Positions 10,494-19,901 of a stretch of DNA of 64,000 bases are shown piece by piece. Positions within the stretch are counted from its first letter, which is position 1. Every line of letters begins with the position of its first letter. The DNA comes from Nostoc sp. TH1S01 (GTDB taxonomy: Bacteria; Cyanobacteriota; Cyanobacteriia; Cyanobacteriales; Nostocaceae): assembly GCA_018993265.1 (NCBI GenBank), contig JAGKSW010000019.1:1-64000 (forward strand), read 5' to 3'. The notes beneath the pieces were generated by a model that was given only the letters and a program-made list of their open reading frames with translations, did not search any database and was not told the DNA's origin. A program made the position numbers and the translations under genes.

Positions 10494-11645
10494 CTAGAGG
10501 CTAGTTTCTGATTCAGAAGTATTAACTATTGACTCGACTTCAGTGGTGCCAATGTCAAATTTATTGGCGATCGCATTAATTATTTCTTGCTCTACTCCTG
10601 TGGTGCGCTGGTCAAGTTTAGCAATTCTTTGGCATTGTGCTAACAGGGGAATAGCAAAATCACGGTTGAGTTGATTGAGTAGTGTATCTAAAGGTTGGGG
10701 TGATTTGATATTGTTGGCGATCGCATTCAAGGAATTGGGGCTGAGGTTCAATGCTTGTAACTCTGGTAAAATCTCTTCCCAAGTTTTTTCGGGATGGCTG
10801 GCGAGAATCATGTGAACGAGAATTTTATCCATGATGGCTTGTTGAGCGATCGCAGTTTCTAAGTAATTTTCACTTTCGGCTTTCAAGTTCGCCAAAGTTT
10901 CTGGTGATGTCAGGGAAACAGACTCATCTAGTTTGGCTTCGTAAAATCGACAAGCTGCATAGCCTAAAGAGTAGCTTAAGGCAGCATTAGAACTAGTGGC
11001 GATCGCTGCACCCGCAAACGGCACATTTCGCAGTAACGCCAATCCGGCGGCTTTCAACAAACGATTACCACCCAATCCCAAACCAAAAATTGTCAAAACT
11101 TCGCCCTTCCTCGCTGGATCTTTTAAATCTAAGCCGTAGGCAGCCGCAATTTTATACAGCATTTCCGATTGCAATTTCAGCGTCGCAGCTAAATCAACTG
11201 CTAATAATGCTGCTGCTACCCCTGGTAAGATACTACTGGCGAATCCAATCCCCCCAGCTTTTGTGGCAGTGTCTAGCATGATGCGGTGAGAAATCTGGCT
11301 AGGCGATTCCTGTGGATGCTGTTGCTTGAGTTTTTTGACAGTGGCTGCTGCTTTTTCTAGGTCAACATTTTCACTAGCACCAATCAGCCAATTCAGATTT
11401 AAAAATCCAGATAGCCGTCTTATCAGCCAATTTTGACTGAGGCGATCAACTACTTGACCAGTAGTTTGAGTTGCTTGTCCAAATAACTTATGTGTTTGTT
11501 GTGCTGCGGCTACTCCCACTCCCAAGGCTGTATCAAAAAATGTCTTACCAGTTGTCGCCAAAGAGTCTAATAAGGATGATTTATCGTTAGCGGATGTTTG
11601 ATTGGTAATTTCTACTTCGGGTTGTTTTTGGGGTTGGTTTGTCAT
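10494..11645 (-). CDS. EcsC-like family protein
   Basis: A 383-residue protein with no signal peptide. The middle (about 125-250) is Ala/Gly/Leu-rich with amphipathic and hydrophobic helices, including GGIGFASSILPGVAAALLAVDL and a GLGLGGNRLLKAAGLALL block, which resembles the EcsC family in layout. The N-terminal ~90 residues are polar and helical, and the C-terminal third is a helical soluble region. No catalytic motif stands out. EcsC proteins are of poorly known function; the assignment is by pattern only. It could equally be called a conserved cyanobacterial hypothetical. Confidence 0.5.
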   Translation of the reverse strand: MTNQPQKQPEVEITNQTSANDKSSLLDSLATTGKTFFDTALGVGVAAAQQTHKLFGQATQTTGQVVDRLSQNWLIRRLSGFLNLNWLIGASENVDLEKAAATVKKLKQQHPQESPSQISHRIMLDTATKAGGIGFASSILPGVAAALLAVDLAATLKLQSEMLYKIAAAYGLDLKDPARKGEVLTIFGLGLGGNRLLKAAGLALLRNVPFAGAAIATSSNAALSYSLGYAACRFYEAKLDESVSLTSPETLANLKAESENYLETAIAQQAIMDKILVHMILASHPEKTWEEILPELQALNLSPNSLNAIANNIKSPQPLDTLLNQLNRDFAIPLLAQCQRIAKLDQRTTGVEQEIINAIANKFDIGTTEVESIVNTSESETSL

Positions 11646-11711
11646 TGTTGTGCCAGTCGCTCTAGTCTGGTTGTAGCGAAACCAAGACTAAGTTGACATC
11701 TTCCAACAAGT

Positions 11712-11900
11712 ACAAGTTTGAGTACTGAGTTTTGAGTTTTGAGTGCTGAGTGCTGAGTGAAAAACTTTTCGTCTACTCCCTGCCTCAAGCGCGTAGCGGT
11801 AAGTAAAAAGGCAAAAATGAAGAATACTTTTGACCGAAGCAATTTTAGATTTTAGATTTTAGATTTTGGATTAAATGAAAATTTAAAATCTAAAATATTT
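11712..11900. repeat. short tandem repeats (GAGTTTT, GAGTGCT, GATTTTA)
   Basis: About 11712-11760 repeats the units GAGTTTT and GAGTGCT. About 11845-11900 repeats AGATTTT and its complement TAAAATCT, forming a weak hairpin. No gene is seen between the EcsC-like gene and the hydrolase apart from these repeats. Confidence 0.5.
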
Positions 11901-12040
11901 GGTCTCAAGCAGTGGGTTAACCCAGAAGAAAAACAAAAATTTTTCAATATTTAAGCCTCTTCTTTATAAGGAGAGGTTAATCCAAAATCGTAAATCCAAA
12001 ATCCAAAATTGAGTGACTTTTGATTTTTTACTTTTGACTT

Positions 12041-12057
12041 CTCCGGCTTTGCCGGAG
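12041..12057. repeat. hairpin CTCCGGC-TTT-GCCGGAG
   Basis: A perfect 7-bp GC stem with a TTT loop, 17 bases downstream of the hydrolase stop on the minus strand. It could end hydrolase transcription, but no clean T-run follows in that direction, and the same motif is a widespread cyanobacterial repeat core. Confidence 0.45.
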
Positions 12058-12074
12058 TGCCTTCTGCTGTCAGC

Positions 12075-12902
12075 TCACCCTAATTCCTTCACTGGTAGTT
12101 TGTATACCTTTTGATCCGGAGTTTCCAAAAAGTTGTTGTTTTTGAGAATCTCATAGAGACTGATATCTTTTTCTAGCAAACAGGCGTGGCCGCTATTTGG
12201 CAGTATTAACACATGAGATTTAGGTAATATAGCAGCTATACGCCTGACTTCGGTGACAGAAGGTAAAAGCCGATCGCCTGCACCAGCAATTAACAATACT
12301 TGTTGCGTCAGGCGGCGTAATTGGTTATCGTCCACTGCAAATTCTCGCAATAAAGCCAATCGCCAATTCACTGTTTCTGATGGTACAGAACGCATGGTTT
12401 TTAGCAGTTCGTGGCGATCGCTTCTGGTCAAGCGTTCTAAAGATGCCAGAAACGGCAATAAACCTAATGCACCGATATCATAAAGAGATTCTGGCACTAA
12501 GTATGATAGCTGGGATGCCCAATCTAAAAATGGACGCAAGCGAAAAGCTGAGGCTGGGTTGATCAGAATAATCCGTTTAAACAGATGCGGGGCTTTGGTG
12601 GCTACTTTCATCGCCAAACAGCCACCAAAGGATTCTCCACACAAATAAACTGACCTTTGGGAACATTTCTCTAATTCTGGATGAATTAAGTCCAAGACAT
12701 TGTTAGTCAAATCTTCCCAAGTTGTTAAGTCTTTTCTGGGGATCGCCAAACAGCGAACATCAAAGCCAGCTTCTAGTCCAGATGTTTGCGATCGCAATAA
12801 TTCACCAGTGCCATCCATTCCTGGTAAATAAACAAACAGCGGATACTTTGGTTGGACTCGTTTCGGAGTCAGAAAACACGGCTTTAGCTCAACTTCTGGC
12901 AT
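12075..12902 (-). CDS. alpha/beta hydrolase (esterase/acyltransferase-like)
   Basis: A 275-residue soluble alpha/beta hydrolase. The oxyanion region is YLPGMDGTGEL (~26-36), the nucleophile elbow is LCGESFGG (Ser ~92), an acid is likely in the AGAGDRLLPS loop (~208), and the catalytic His is in NSGHACLLE (~236). The PGMDGTG lead resembles the hydrolase half of plant phytyl ester synthases (PES), and the next gene upstream on the same strand encodes an LPLAT acyltransferase, the other half of PES. That pairing is suggestive only. The substrate is unknown. Confidence 0.75.
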   Translation of the reverse strand: MPEVELKPCFLTPKRVQPKYPLFVYLPGMDGTGELLRSQTSGLEAGFDVRCLAIPRKDLTTWEDLTNNVLDLIHPELEKCSQRSVYLCGESFGGCLAMKVATKAPHLFKRIILINPASAFRLRPFLDWASQLSYLVPESLYDIGALGLLPFLASLERLTRSDRHELLKTMRSVPSETVNWRLALLREFAVDDNQLRRLTQQVLLIAGAGDRLLPSVTEVRRIAAILPKSHVLILPNSGHACLLEKDISLYEILKNNNFLETPDQKVYKLPVKELG

Positions 12903-13293
12903 TGTAAAATTTCAATTTCTTTGATAATTTTTATTGATTTACCTGCATATAATCATTATCTTTGGATACTAATTTCAAAGATGATTTCCACAAACGGATC
13001 AATAGAAACTAGATGTATACAGCAATTTTCAATTCCAAATCTATGACTTGGGCGATCGTTTAATAGCTTTAATACAGTATTACAGGTAAAAGTCTGTTAA
13101 AATCATAACTCAACTAATAAAAACTTACTTATATCTCTAATTTAGTTCTCGTCAATCTCCGCCAATCTTATGAGGAGATTATATCAACCAAACTTGAGCA
13201 AGATAAATCAAAAATCAGCAAAAAATTCCAAAAAACTCACGCTAAAGTTATCTAAAAATTCCCACTATTTATTTTTTTCTGTGGCATTTTATA
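12903..13293. other. gene-free AT-rich spacer
   Basis: About 390 bases between the acyltransferase stop (13294) and the hydrolase start (12902). It is AT-rich with scattered A-tracts (13190-13265). Short open frames here have no coding character. It presumably holds the hydrolase promoter, but I cannot place one. Confidence 0.5.
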
Positions 13294-14019
13294 TCAATAA
13301 CATCCTTGTTGTAGTAAATTTGCTATTTCACTGTGGCAGTGTTCGGTTAGCTCAGATATAACTTTTTTGGCTTGTTTTCCATGATATTGACGTTGATGAT
13401 CGTCTGTAATCCAATAAGGGCGACCAATTAACACAGCTACCCGTTGATATATTACTAATGGATGCCATCCATATTGGTTAAATAAAGGTTCGGAAGGATC
13501 AAACAAACTCAACAGTTTTAGGGGAAAAGCTGTGGTGTTGACTTCTTCTAAAGAGGCGATCGCAATTGGTAAAATTGCTAAGTCTGGTACACCCGCCCGC
13601 AACGCTAAATGGGCAAATCCGCGCTGAAATTCCCCCACAACAGACGCTGGAGTCGATTGCACCATCGGTTCAGCCCCTTCCGGAAATACCCCTACCATCT
13701 GCTTAGACTTTAAGAGCATCTGTGATTGAGCAAAAAAGCTTTGCTGACGGTTCTCGACTTTCTCTAAAGGAAAACAACCTAATTGTCCTGTGACAATTTC
13801 TCGCAAAATTGGCACTTGTCCCATGTAATGATGGCAAGCAAAACGAATAGGACTTGATAACGCTGCCATTAAAATCATCGCATCCATAAAACTGCGGTGA
13901 TTGCTCACTATTAACAAACTTGCATCACGAGGAATGCGATCCTCGTAATAACGAAACATCCGAGTGGAAAACGTCGTTAATAGTAAGCGAGAAATGTCCA
14001 AAGGACTATTTAGACTCAT
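13294..14019 (-). CDS. LPLAT-type acyltransferase (PlsC-like)
   Basis: A 241-residue acyltransferase of the lysophospholipid acyltransferase/DGAT2-like superfamily. Motif I is NHRSFMD (HX4D, ~40-46) and motif III is FPEGAEP (~114-120); a PILPIA-like block (LAILPIAIAS) follows. It has no clear membrane-spanning helix. It is distinct from the plsC of the lipid operon, which has QGTR in motif III. It lies upstream of the alpha/beta hydrolase on the same strand, an arrangement that mirrors the two halves of PES-type phytyl ester/triacylglycerol synthases. Acceptor unknown. Confidence 0.8.
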   Translation of the reverse strand: MSLNSPLDISRLLLTTFSTRMFRYYEDRIPRDASLLIVSNHRSFMDAMILMAALSSPIRFACHHYMGQVPILREIVTGQLGCFPLEKVENRQQSFFAQSQMLLKSKQMVGVFPEGAEPMVQSTPASVVGEFQRGFAHLALRAGVPDLAILPIAIASLEEVNTTAFPLKLLSLFDPSEPLFNQYGWHPLVIYQRVAVLIGRPYWITDDHQRQYHGKQAKKVISELTEHCHSEIANLLQQGCY

Positions 14020-14393
14020 ATCTAAATATAGTTTTAGGAAAATATCGTAGTTTATCTTGATTTAATTTTTACATTTCTTTACTAATGTTACGACCGTCTT
14101 AAGATAGAAATGTCTTATTTATAAAAGCAGACGATTTTTCTATGTTTGGAGCGTTGTAATTTTAGTCACAATATATGGAATAAACAGCAGCAGATAAAAC
14201 TTATTAAATGCCACTTTTGGTCTTTAGAGCTGAAATTTGCCAGATATGTACTTATTACAAAACATTTCTCAACTCTATAAATTTGCTAATATTAAGGTGA
14301 ACTTTGAAAAAGCGATAGTAATGTTATATAATTGCTTGGTTTTGCCCTCATAATTAAGTATAAAACGTTTTAATAATTTATTTTTTATTCTGC
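14020..14393. other. divergent intergenic region upstream of metG
   Basis: About 370 AT-rich bases between divergently transcribed acyltransferase and metG. It must contain both promoters; I see no convincing operator, riboswitch or T-box-like structure. Confidence 0.4.
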
Positions 14394-15995
14394 ATGAACC
14401 TAGTGGATAAAACAGACAACACATTTGCACTGACAACACCCCTCTACTATGTAAACGATGTCCCTCATATTGGAAGTGCTTATACAACGATCGCCGCAGA
14501 CGTAGTGGCTCGGTTTCAGAGACTCAAGGGACATCGTGTCCTGCTGATTACAGGTACAGATGAACATGGGCAAAAAATTCAACGTTCGGCGGAGTCTTTA
14601 GGAAAAGCACCCCAAGAGTTTTGCGATGCTATTGTCCCAAGTTTCGTCAGCTTATGGGAGAAATTAAACATTCAATATGATCGCTTTAGTCGGACAACTG
14701 CGCCGCGCCATGAAGCGATTGTGAAAGAATTTTTTGGGCGAGTGTGGCAAAAAGGCGATATCTACCAAGGGCAACAAAAAGGTTGGTACTGCGTAGCCTG
14801 CGAAGAATTTAAAGAAGAAAGAGAATTATTAGACGACAAGCGTTGCCCTATACATACTAATAAACAAGTTGAGTGGCGAGACGAACAAAATTATTTCTTT
14901 CGCTTATCCAAATACCAGACCCAGCTAGAAGAATTTTACCAATCGCACCCAGACTTTATTCAGCCAGAAAGCCGTCGCAATGAAGTCTTGAGCTTTGTCA
15001 GTCGGGGTTTACAAGACTTTTCCATTTCCCGGATTAATCTCGACTGGGGTTTCCCGGTACCAACTGACCCTCAACAAACCCTATACGTCTGGTTTGATGC
15101 ACTACTAGGTTATGTCACAGCATTATTAGAACCTGATGCAGAACCAACCTTAACCAACGCTTTAGCCAAATGGTGGCCAATTAACTTGCATTTAATTGGC
15201 AAAGATATTCTGCGCTTTCATGCAGTTTACTGGCCAGCAATGTTATTGTCAGCAGACTTACCTTTGCCAGATAGAGTATTTGGGCATGGTTTTTTGACCA
15301 AAGATGGTCAGAAAATGGGGAAAGCACTGGGTAATACCCTCGATCCGATCGCTCTGGTTGAAAAATATGGTAGCGATGCGGTTCGTTATTACTTTCTTAA
15401 GGAAATCGAATTTGGCAAAGATGGAGATTTTAATGAAAGTAGATTCATCAATGTTCTAAATGCAGATTTGGCAAATGATTTAGGTAATTTGCTGAATCGC
15501 TCCTTGAACATGGTGAAGAAATACTGTGCTGGCAATGGATTATCAATTTCAGATGAAGCCATTTCTGCGGCAAATCCTTTGAAAACCATTGGTTTACGTC
15601 TAGGGGAACAGGTACAACAAGCATATCAAGCACTAGCTTTCAATCAAGCCTGCGAAGCTGTTTTGTCATTGGTGCAAGCCAGTAATAAGTTTATTGATGA
15701 ACAAGCACCTTGGTCACTATATAAACAAGGACAGCAGCAGGAAGTAGAAAAAGTGCTTTACGCAGTTTTGGAATCAGTCAGACTGTCAGCTTATCTTCTT
15801 GCACCAATTATTCCCAATATCAGTAGCGAGATTTATCAACAACTGGGTTTTGGAATTAACTTTAACGAACAAAATCAAACAGCAAATTATGCCCCATTTT
15901 CAATTCATTCCCAATGGGGGTTACTATCTAATAAACAACAGTTGGGAAATCCTCAACCTATTTTTAAACGCATAGAACCTCCGAAAAACGATTAG
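14394..15995 (+). CDS. metG: methionyl-tRNA synthetase
   Basis: Charges tRNA-Met. The 533-residue protein has the class I marks: TTPLYYVNDVPHIGSAYTTI with HIGS in place of HIGH (~25-28), the zinc-region cysteines in GWYCVACEEF and DKRCPIH, the VWFDALLGYVTAL block, and a KMGKA variant of KMSKS (~306-310). It lacks the C-terminal tRNA-binding extension of the long E. coli type, as usual in cyanobacteria and plastids. The hairpin at 16052-16081 may end its transcript. Confidence 0.96.
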   Translation: MNLVDKTDNTFALTTPLYYVNDVPHIGSAYTTIAADVVARFQRLKGHRVLLITGTDEHGQKIQRSAESLGKAPQEFCDAIVPSFVSLWEKLNIQYDRFSRTTAPRHEAIVKEFFGRVWQKGDIYQGQQKGWYCVACEEFKEERELLDDKRCPIHTNKQVEWRDEQNYFFRLSKYQTQLEEFYQSHPDFIQPESRRNEVLSFVSRGLQDFSISRINLDWGFPVPTDPQQTLYVWFDALLGYVTALLEPDAEPTLTNALAKWWPINLHLIGKDILRFHAVYWPAMLLSADLPLPDRVFGHGFLTKDGQKMGKALGNTLDPIALVEKYGSDAVRYYFLKEIEFGKDGDFNESRFINVLNADLANDLGNLLNRSLNMVKKYCAGNGLSISDEAISAANPLKTIGLRLGEQVQQAYQALAFNQACEAVLSLVQASNKFIDEQAPWSLYKQGQQQEVEKVLYAVLESVRLSAYLLAPIIPNISSEIYQQLGFGINFNEQNQTANYAPFSIHSQWGLLSNKQQLGNPQPIFKRIEPPKND

Positions 15996-16051
15996 TTTTT
16001 TTAATCTCTTTCAGAACATTTTCTAATCTCTCACATCTCTCAAAAAGTTTA

Positions 16052-16081
16052 TCGGGGCTGAACTTAAATCATTAGCCCCGA
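16052..16081 (+). terminator. candidate terminator after metG
   Basis: An 8-bp perfect stem TCGGGGCT/AGCCCCGA with a 14-base loop, 56 bases after the metG stop. No T-run follows, only AAAAATTATC, so a rho-independent role is uncertain. Confidence 0.4.
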
Positions 16082-16157
16082 AAAATTATCATAAAACTCT
16101 CTCACTAAAAGTCAAAATTGGAAATTCGTATCAAAAATATCAAGATAAAAATGAGGT

Positions 16158-16799
16158 ATGACAACAATGTTGAATAATTTAGAAAATGACTCGATATTTA
16201 CGCCAGAACAAGTTTTAGAGAATCGAGGTCGAGTCGCCATATTTATTGATGGCTCAAATCTATTTTACGCTGCTTTGCAATTAGGAATTGAAATTGATTA
16301 CACCAAGTTATTATGTCGTTTAACAGGTGGATCGCGACTGTTACGGGCTTTTTTCTACACTGGTGTAGATAGAACCAATGAAAAACAACAAGGTTTTTTG
16401 TTGTGGATGCGTCGTAATGGTTATCGCGTCATCGCCAAAGACTTAGTACAGCTACCAGATGGTTCCAAAAAAGCTAACTTAGATGTCGAAATCGCAGTTG
16501 ATATGATGGCTTTGGTCGATTCCTATGATACTGCGGTGTTGGTAAGTGGTGATGGCGATTTAGCCTACGCTGTCAATTCTGTAAGCTATCGTGGTGTAAG
16601 GGTAGAGGTTGTGAGTTTACGCTCCATGACCAGTGATAGTTTAATTAATGTGAGCGATCGCTATATTGATTTAGAAGCTATCAAAGAAGATATCCAAAAA
16701 ACACCACGCCAAAGTTACCCATATCGCCCCTTATCAGGAATGGGTTTTTTGGATGACCCAACAGACCATGACGGACATCTAGAAATTCAAGATACATGA
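16158..16799 (+). CDS. NYN domain protein (LabA/DUF88-like)
   Basis: A 213-residue PIN-like NYN domain protein. The metal-binding acidic residues are visible: FIDGSNLFYAA (Asp ~30), DVEIAVDMMAL (Asp ~112-118), and VSGDGDLAYAV (Asp ~132-134). The C-terminal ~45 residues are polar. LabA of Synechococcus, of this family, affects circadian gene expression; other NYN proteins are RNases. It overlaps the next gene by four bases (ATGA), so the two are probably co-translated. Whether this is the LabA orthologue or a paralogue cannot be decided here. Confidence 0.85.
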   Translation: MTTMLNNLENDSIFTPEQVLENRGRVAIFIDGSNLFYAALQLGIEIDYTKLLCRLTGGSRLLRAFFYTGVDRTNEKQQGFLLWMRRNGYRVIAKDLVQLPDGSKKANLDVEIAVDMMALVDSYDTAVLVSGDGDLAYAVNSVSYRGVRVEVVSLRSMTSDSLINVSDRYIDLEAIKEDIQKTPRQSYPYRPLSGMGFLDDPTDHDGHLEIQDT

Positions 16800-18061
16800 G
16801 GCATCAGCAAGACAGGCAAATAGCAAAAATAAATTTAAGATTCATGGGGGGAACAACAAATCAATCCCCCCACTTTCATTACTTAAGTTTTTTGAGTTTT
16901 AAACTAATAAAATCAAAATGGTATTACCTGCCTTTAACTCTAATTTTGATGATGAGTTTAGCGGCTTGTAGCGGTAAATCTCTAAAAAATTCTCAGCAAA
17001 ATAATCAAGGTACATCAGCAGGAGATTCAGAAAGTAACTTAACTTTTTTTGATGTAACTTTAGAACAAGCTGATGAAGTAGGACAACCACTTTGGAAAGT
17101 CAAAGCAAAAAAAGCAAGATACACGAAAGAAAAAGAAATTGGTCAAGCTGAAAGCCCTTATGGAGAATTATATCAAGATGGTAAAATAGTTTATCAAATT
17201 AAAGCCGACCAAGCGGATATTGAACAAGATGGTAAACGGCTGTTTCTCAAAGGCAAAATATTAGCCACAGACCCTAATAATGGGGTAGTTCTGCAAGGCA
17301 ATGAAATGGAATGGCGGCCGAAAGAATATTTATTAATTGTCCGTAATCAAATCAACGGTAAGCATAAACAATTACGGGCAGTAGCACAAGAAGCACGCGT
17401 TAATACCCGCAAGCAAGTTGTAGATTTTGTTGGCAAAGTTGTAGCAAATTCTACTGAACCCCAATTACAAATGCGGACAGAGCATTTAATTTGGCAGATT
17501 AAACAAGAAAAATTAATTGGCGATCGCCCGTTACAATTTGAACGTTATAAAAATAATCAAATCACAGATCGTGGCCGAGGTAACTCTGCTGAAGTTAACT
17601 TAAAAACGCAGATTGCTACGATTAAACAAAATGCTCAAGCAGATTTATTAGACCCACCAGTACAAATCCTAAGTAATACCATGACTTGGGATATGAATAC
17701 AGAAAACGTCAAGACAAATTCTCCGGTGCGTGTGTTTCATCGGGTGGAAAAATTGACCGTAACTGGTAATCAAGCCGAGATGAAAATTCCGCAAAAAACG
17801 GTTTATTTAGTAGGGAATGTTAACGCCGTTGGTCAGCGTCGCCAGTCCTTAAAGTCTCAGAATTTAACTTGGTATCTAGATAAAAAATTGCTAGAAGCAC
17901 AGGGAAATGTAGTTTATCGACAAGCCAGCCCAGCCTTAACTTTTAATGGAGACACCGCTGTCGGTAATCTGGAAACAGAAAACATTGTTGTGAGTGGTGG
18001 TAAAACAGGTGGTCGAGTGGTTACAGAAATTATTCCTGAATCACCAAAACCGAAGAATTAA
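16796..18061 (+). CDS. LptC-type LPS export periplasmic lipoprotein
   Basis: Likely the periplasmic partner of the LptBFG transporter that moves lipopolysaccharide to the outer membrane. It has a hydrophobic segment PLTLILMMSLAAC with a lipobox (LAAC, Cys ~58 from the ATG), then two tandem LptC/OstA-like beta-repeat regions rich in V-x-G-x-V and N-x-W patterns. At 421 residues it is about twice the E. coli LptC length, normal for cyanobacteria. The ATG at 16796 overlaps the previous stop; the ~40 residues before the signal segment are unusually long, so a downstream start (ATG at 16844 or a TTG close to the hydrophobic segment) is possible. Confidence 0.8.
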   Translation: MRHQQDRQIAKINLRFMGGTTNQSPHFHYLSFLSFKLIKSKWYYLPLTLILMMSLAACSGKSLKNSQQNNQGTSAGDSESNLTFFDVTLEQADEVGQPLWKVKAKKARYTKEKEIGQAESPYGELYQDGKIVYQIKADQADIEQDGKRLFLKGKILATDPNNGVVLQGNEMEWRPKEYLLIVRNQINGKHKQLRAVAQEARVNTRKQVVDFVGKVVANSTEPQLQMRTEHLIWQIKQEKLIGDRPLQFERYKNNQITDRGRGNSAEVNLKTQIATIKQNAQADLLDPPVQILSNTMTWDMNTENVKTNSPVRVFHRVEKLTVTGNQAEMKIPQKTVYLVGNVNAVGQRRQSLKSQNLTWYLDKKLLEAQGNVVYRQASPALTFNGDTAVGNLETENIVVSGGKTGGRVVTEIIPESPKPKN

Positions 18062-18074
18062 TACCATTTTATTA

Positions 18075-18210
18075 TTTAACGCAGAGGTACGCGGAGGTTA
18101 ACGCAGCGAAAAGTTGAGCCAGTGCGTTGGGCGGGTTCCCCGCGTTGAGCAAAGTTCGGGGGGTTCCCCCCGTTGAGCAAACTTTTCAAGACAAAGTTAC
18201 ACAGAGGTTT
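18075..18210. repeat. GC-rich palindromic repeat cluster
   Basis: Contains ACGCAGAGGTACGCGGAGG, then the palindromes GCGGGTTCCCCGC and GGGGGGTTCCCCCC, each followed by GTTGAGCAAA. A related unit (CGGAGGGAACCTCCG with CTTGAGCAAACTGGCG) lies near 60030-60070. The base composition is much richer in GC than the surrounding spacer. It is probably a mobile or structural repeat of Nostoc-type genomes. Confidence 0.55.
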
Positions 18211-18263
18211 TCTTCAATATTTGCTAATAATTAGGTGCATGTTCATAGAGAATTGGTATTAGC

Positions 18264-19076
18264 TCAATTTCTGGAAGGACAACGCACTGGAATTTTTGTA
18301 ACATTATAAATTTGTTGAGCTAGCACGCATAAGTCTTCACTGCTGACACATCTAAGCTGTTGGTAAGCATCATTACTCGATGCTTCGATGTGATTACCTC
18401 TAGCATCTAACTGTCGAACTAAGACGCGGGGACGAGAAGGAGTGTTGAGTTGAATTTCGTCGGGTAAAAGACGTTGGATAAATTGAATGTAATCTTGCAA
18501 AATATCTGGTTTCCAAAGGGATAACACCATCGTTTGAACAGCTAGATGACCTTGGTATTCTTGACGAAATTCTTCAATTCCCGTCAGGATTTCTGGTAAA
18601 TCAATTGTCGCTACAGGTTGGTTCACGCGTTGTAGTTGCTTTGCTGAAATAGCATCTAGTTTCACCGCCACAATGTCTGCTAATTTCAAAGCACTGCGTA
18701 CTTTATAATCGCCTAGCAAAGTACTGTTAGTTAAAACTATGATTGGTCTTTGTGTGATTGTTTTCACACAGGCGAGTATTTCTGCTAAATTCAGGGCTAA
18801 GGTCGGTTCGCCACTACCGCTAAGAGTAACTACATCTATATCTTCCCAGTTTGTAATCGCTTGTAGATCACAGAGTATATGGTCGGTAGGTACAAAAATT
18901 TGCCGCTGATGCGTATGTTTTTGAATGTTCCCTAATTGGCAGTATACACAGTTAAAGGAGCAAGTAGACACCATACCAATAGGATCGATGCCTAGAGATT
19001 TACCATATCGCCAAGATTTTACAGGGCCATATACAGAATCAAAACTTTGATTTGACAATGATTGTATTGCATTCAT
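18264..19076 (-). CDS. radical SAM protein
   Basis: A 270-residue radical SAM enzyme. The iron-sulfur motif is CSFNCVYCQLG (CX3CX2C, Cys ~39, 43, 46), followed by a GSGEPTLALN glycine-rich SAM-contact motif near 95. The TPSRPRVLVRQLDARGNH block and C-terminal helical tail are typical of the small cyanobacterial/archaeal radical SAM group related to wybutosine-type enzymes, but I cannot name the substrate. There is no extra cysteine cluster. It stands alone on the minus strand. Confidence 0.8.
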   Translation of the reverse strand: MNAIQSLSNQSFDSVYGPVKSWRYGKSLGIDPIGMVSTCSFNCVYCQLGNIQKHTHQRQIFVPTDHILCDLQAITNWEDIDVVTLSGSGEPTLALNLAEILACVKTITQRPIIVLTNSTLLGDYKVRSALKLADIVAVKLDAISAKQLQRVNQPVATIDLPEILTGIEEFRQEYQGHLAVQTMVLSLWKPDILQDYIQFIQRLLPDEIQLNTPSRPRVLVRQLDARGNHIEASSNDAYQQLRCVSSEDLCVLAQQIYNVTKIPVRCPSRN

Positions 19077-19352
19077 ATTTTTTTATTACCTACAGTCAGA
19101 GCCTTCACTATAGGTCATACGGTCATCAATGAAATTGATTTATAGCTATTAAGTTATGATAATTGGAATGTTTTGACCTACCTTCTTTACATTCCGTTAG
19201 TAAACTTTGAGATGCTCCATATCTTCTTTTCAGGACTTATCATGAAGACCGTAAAAGGGAGCATGGGTGCAAGTTTTTAAAATCCCAAGACGAATTAACA
19301 ACCCTAAATTAGAATGGCATGATGGAAATGGTGTCAGTCCTAGGAGATTAAG

Positions 19353-19901
19353 TTGGAACAGTCATCAGAGACAATCGACCTTAATGCTTATTTTCAAAGA
19401 ATAGGCTATAAAGGCGATCGCACTGCCACACTCAAAACCCTACAAGCAATACACTTATGCCATACAAAGTCCATTGCGTTTAAAAATCTTAATTCATTGC
19501 TCAAACAACCAGTTTCTCTCAACCTAAAATCTTTAGAGAAAAAACTGATCTATGAGGGGCGGGGTGGTTATTGTTTTGAGCAAAATCTGTTACTGCGCTC
19601 AGTTTTGCTGACACTTGGCTTTCAAGTCAAAAATTTAGCAGCCCGTGTATTGTGGAATATTCCCGAAGGGAGAATTATGCCCCGCACTCACATGCTACTT
19701 TGTCTGGATATTGATGGACAGAAATACATTGCAGATGTGGGATTTGGAGGCATCACACTCACCGCACCTTTGTCTGTTATTTTCATTAACCTCAGTTACG
19801 AGATCATTCGTAAGGTTAACTTTTTTTCTAGCGAATCTACTTATAATAATTGCAGCATTTACCACTTACCCCCCAATTACCTATGGCAATACTTCAACTG
19901 A
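19353..19901 (+). pseudogene. truncated arylamine N-acetyltransferase
   Basis: Starts at a TTG preceded by TAGGAG with a 6-base spacer. Residues 1-145 match the N-terminal two domains of arylamine N-acetyltransferases and keep the full catalytic triad: Cys ~74 (GGYCFEQN), His ~113 (PRTHMLL) and Asp ~128 (IADVGFGG), with normal spacing. Family members are about 270 residues; here the third domain is missing and is replaced by ~37 unrelated residues that run into the start of the pirin gene. A deletion joining this gene to sequence upstream of the pirin is the simplest reading. It may be dead or partly active. Confidence 0.7.

Noticed and set aside
13170-13361. 63-residue open frame upstream of the hydrolase
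   Set aside because: Lys/Asn-rich composition follows from AT-rich sequence and it overlaps the acyltransferase end on the other strand.
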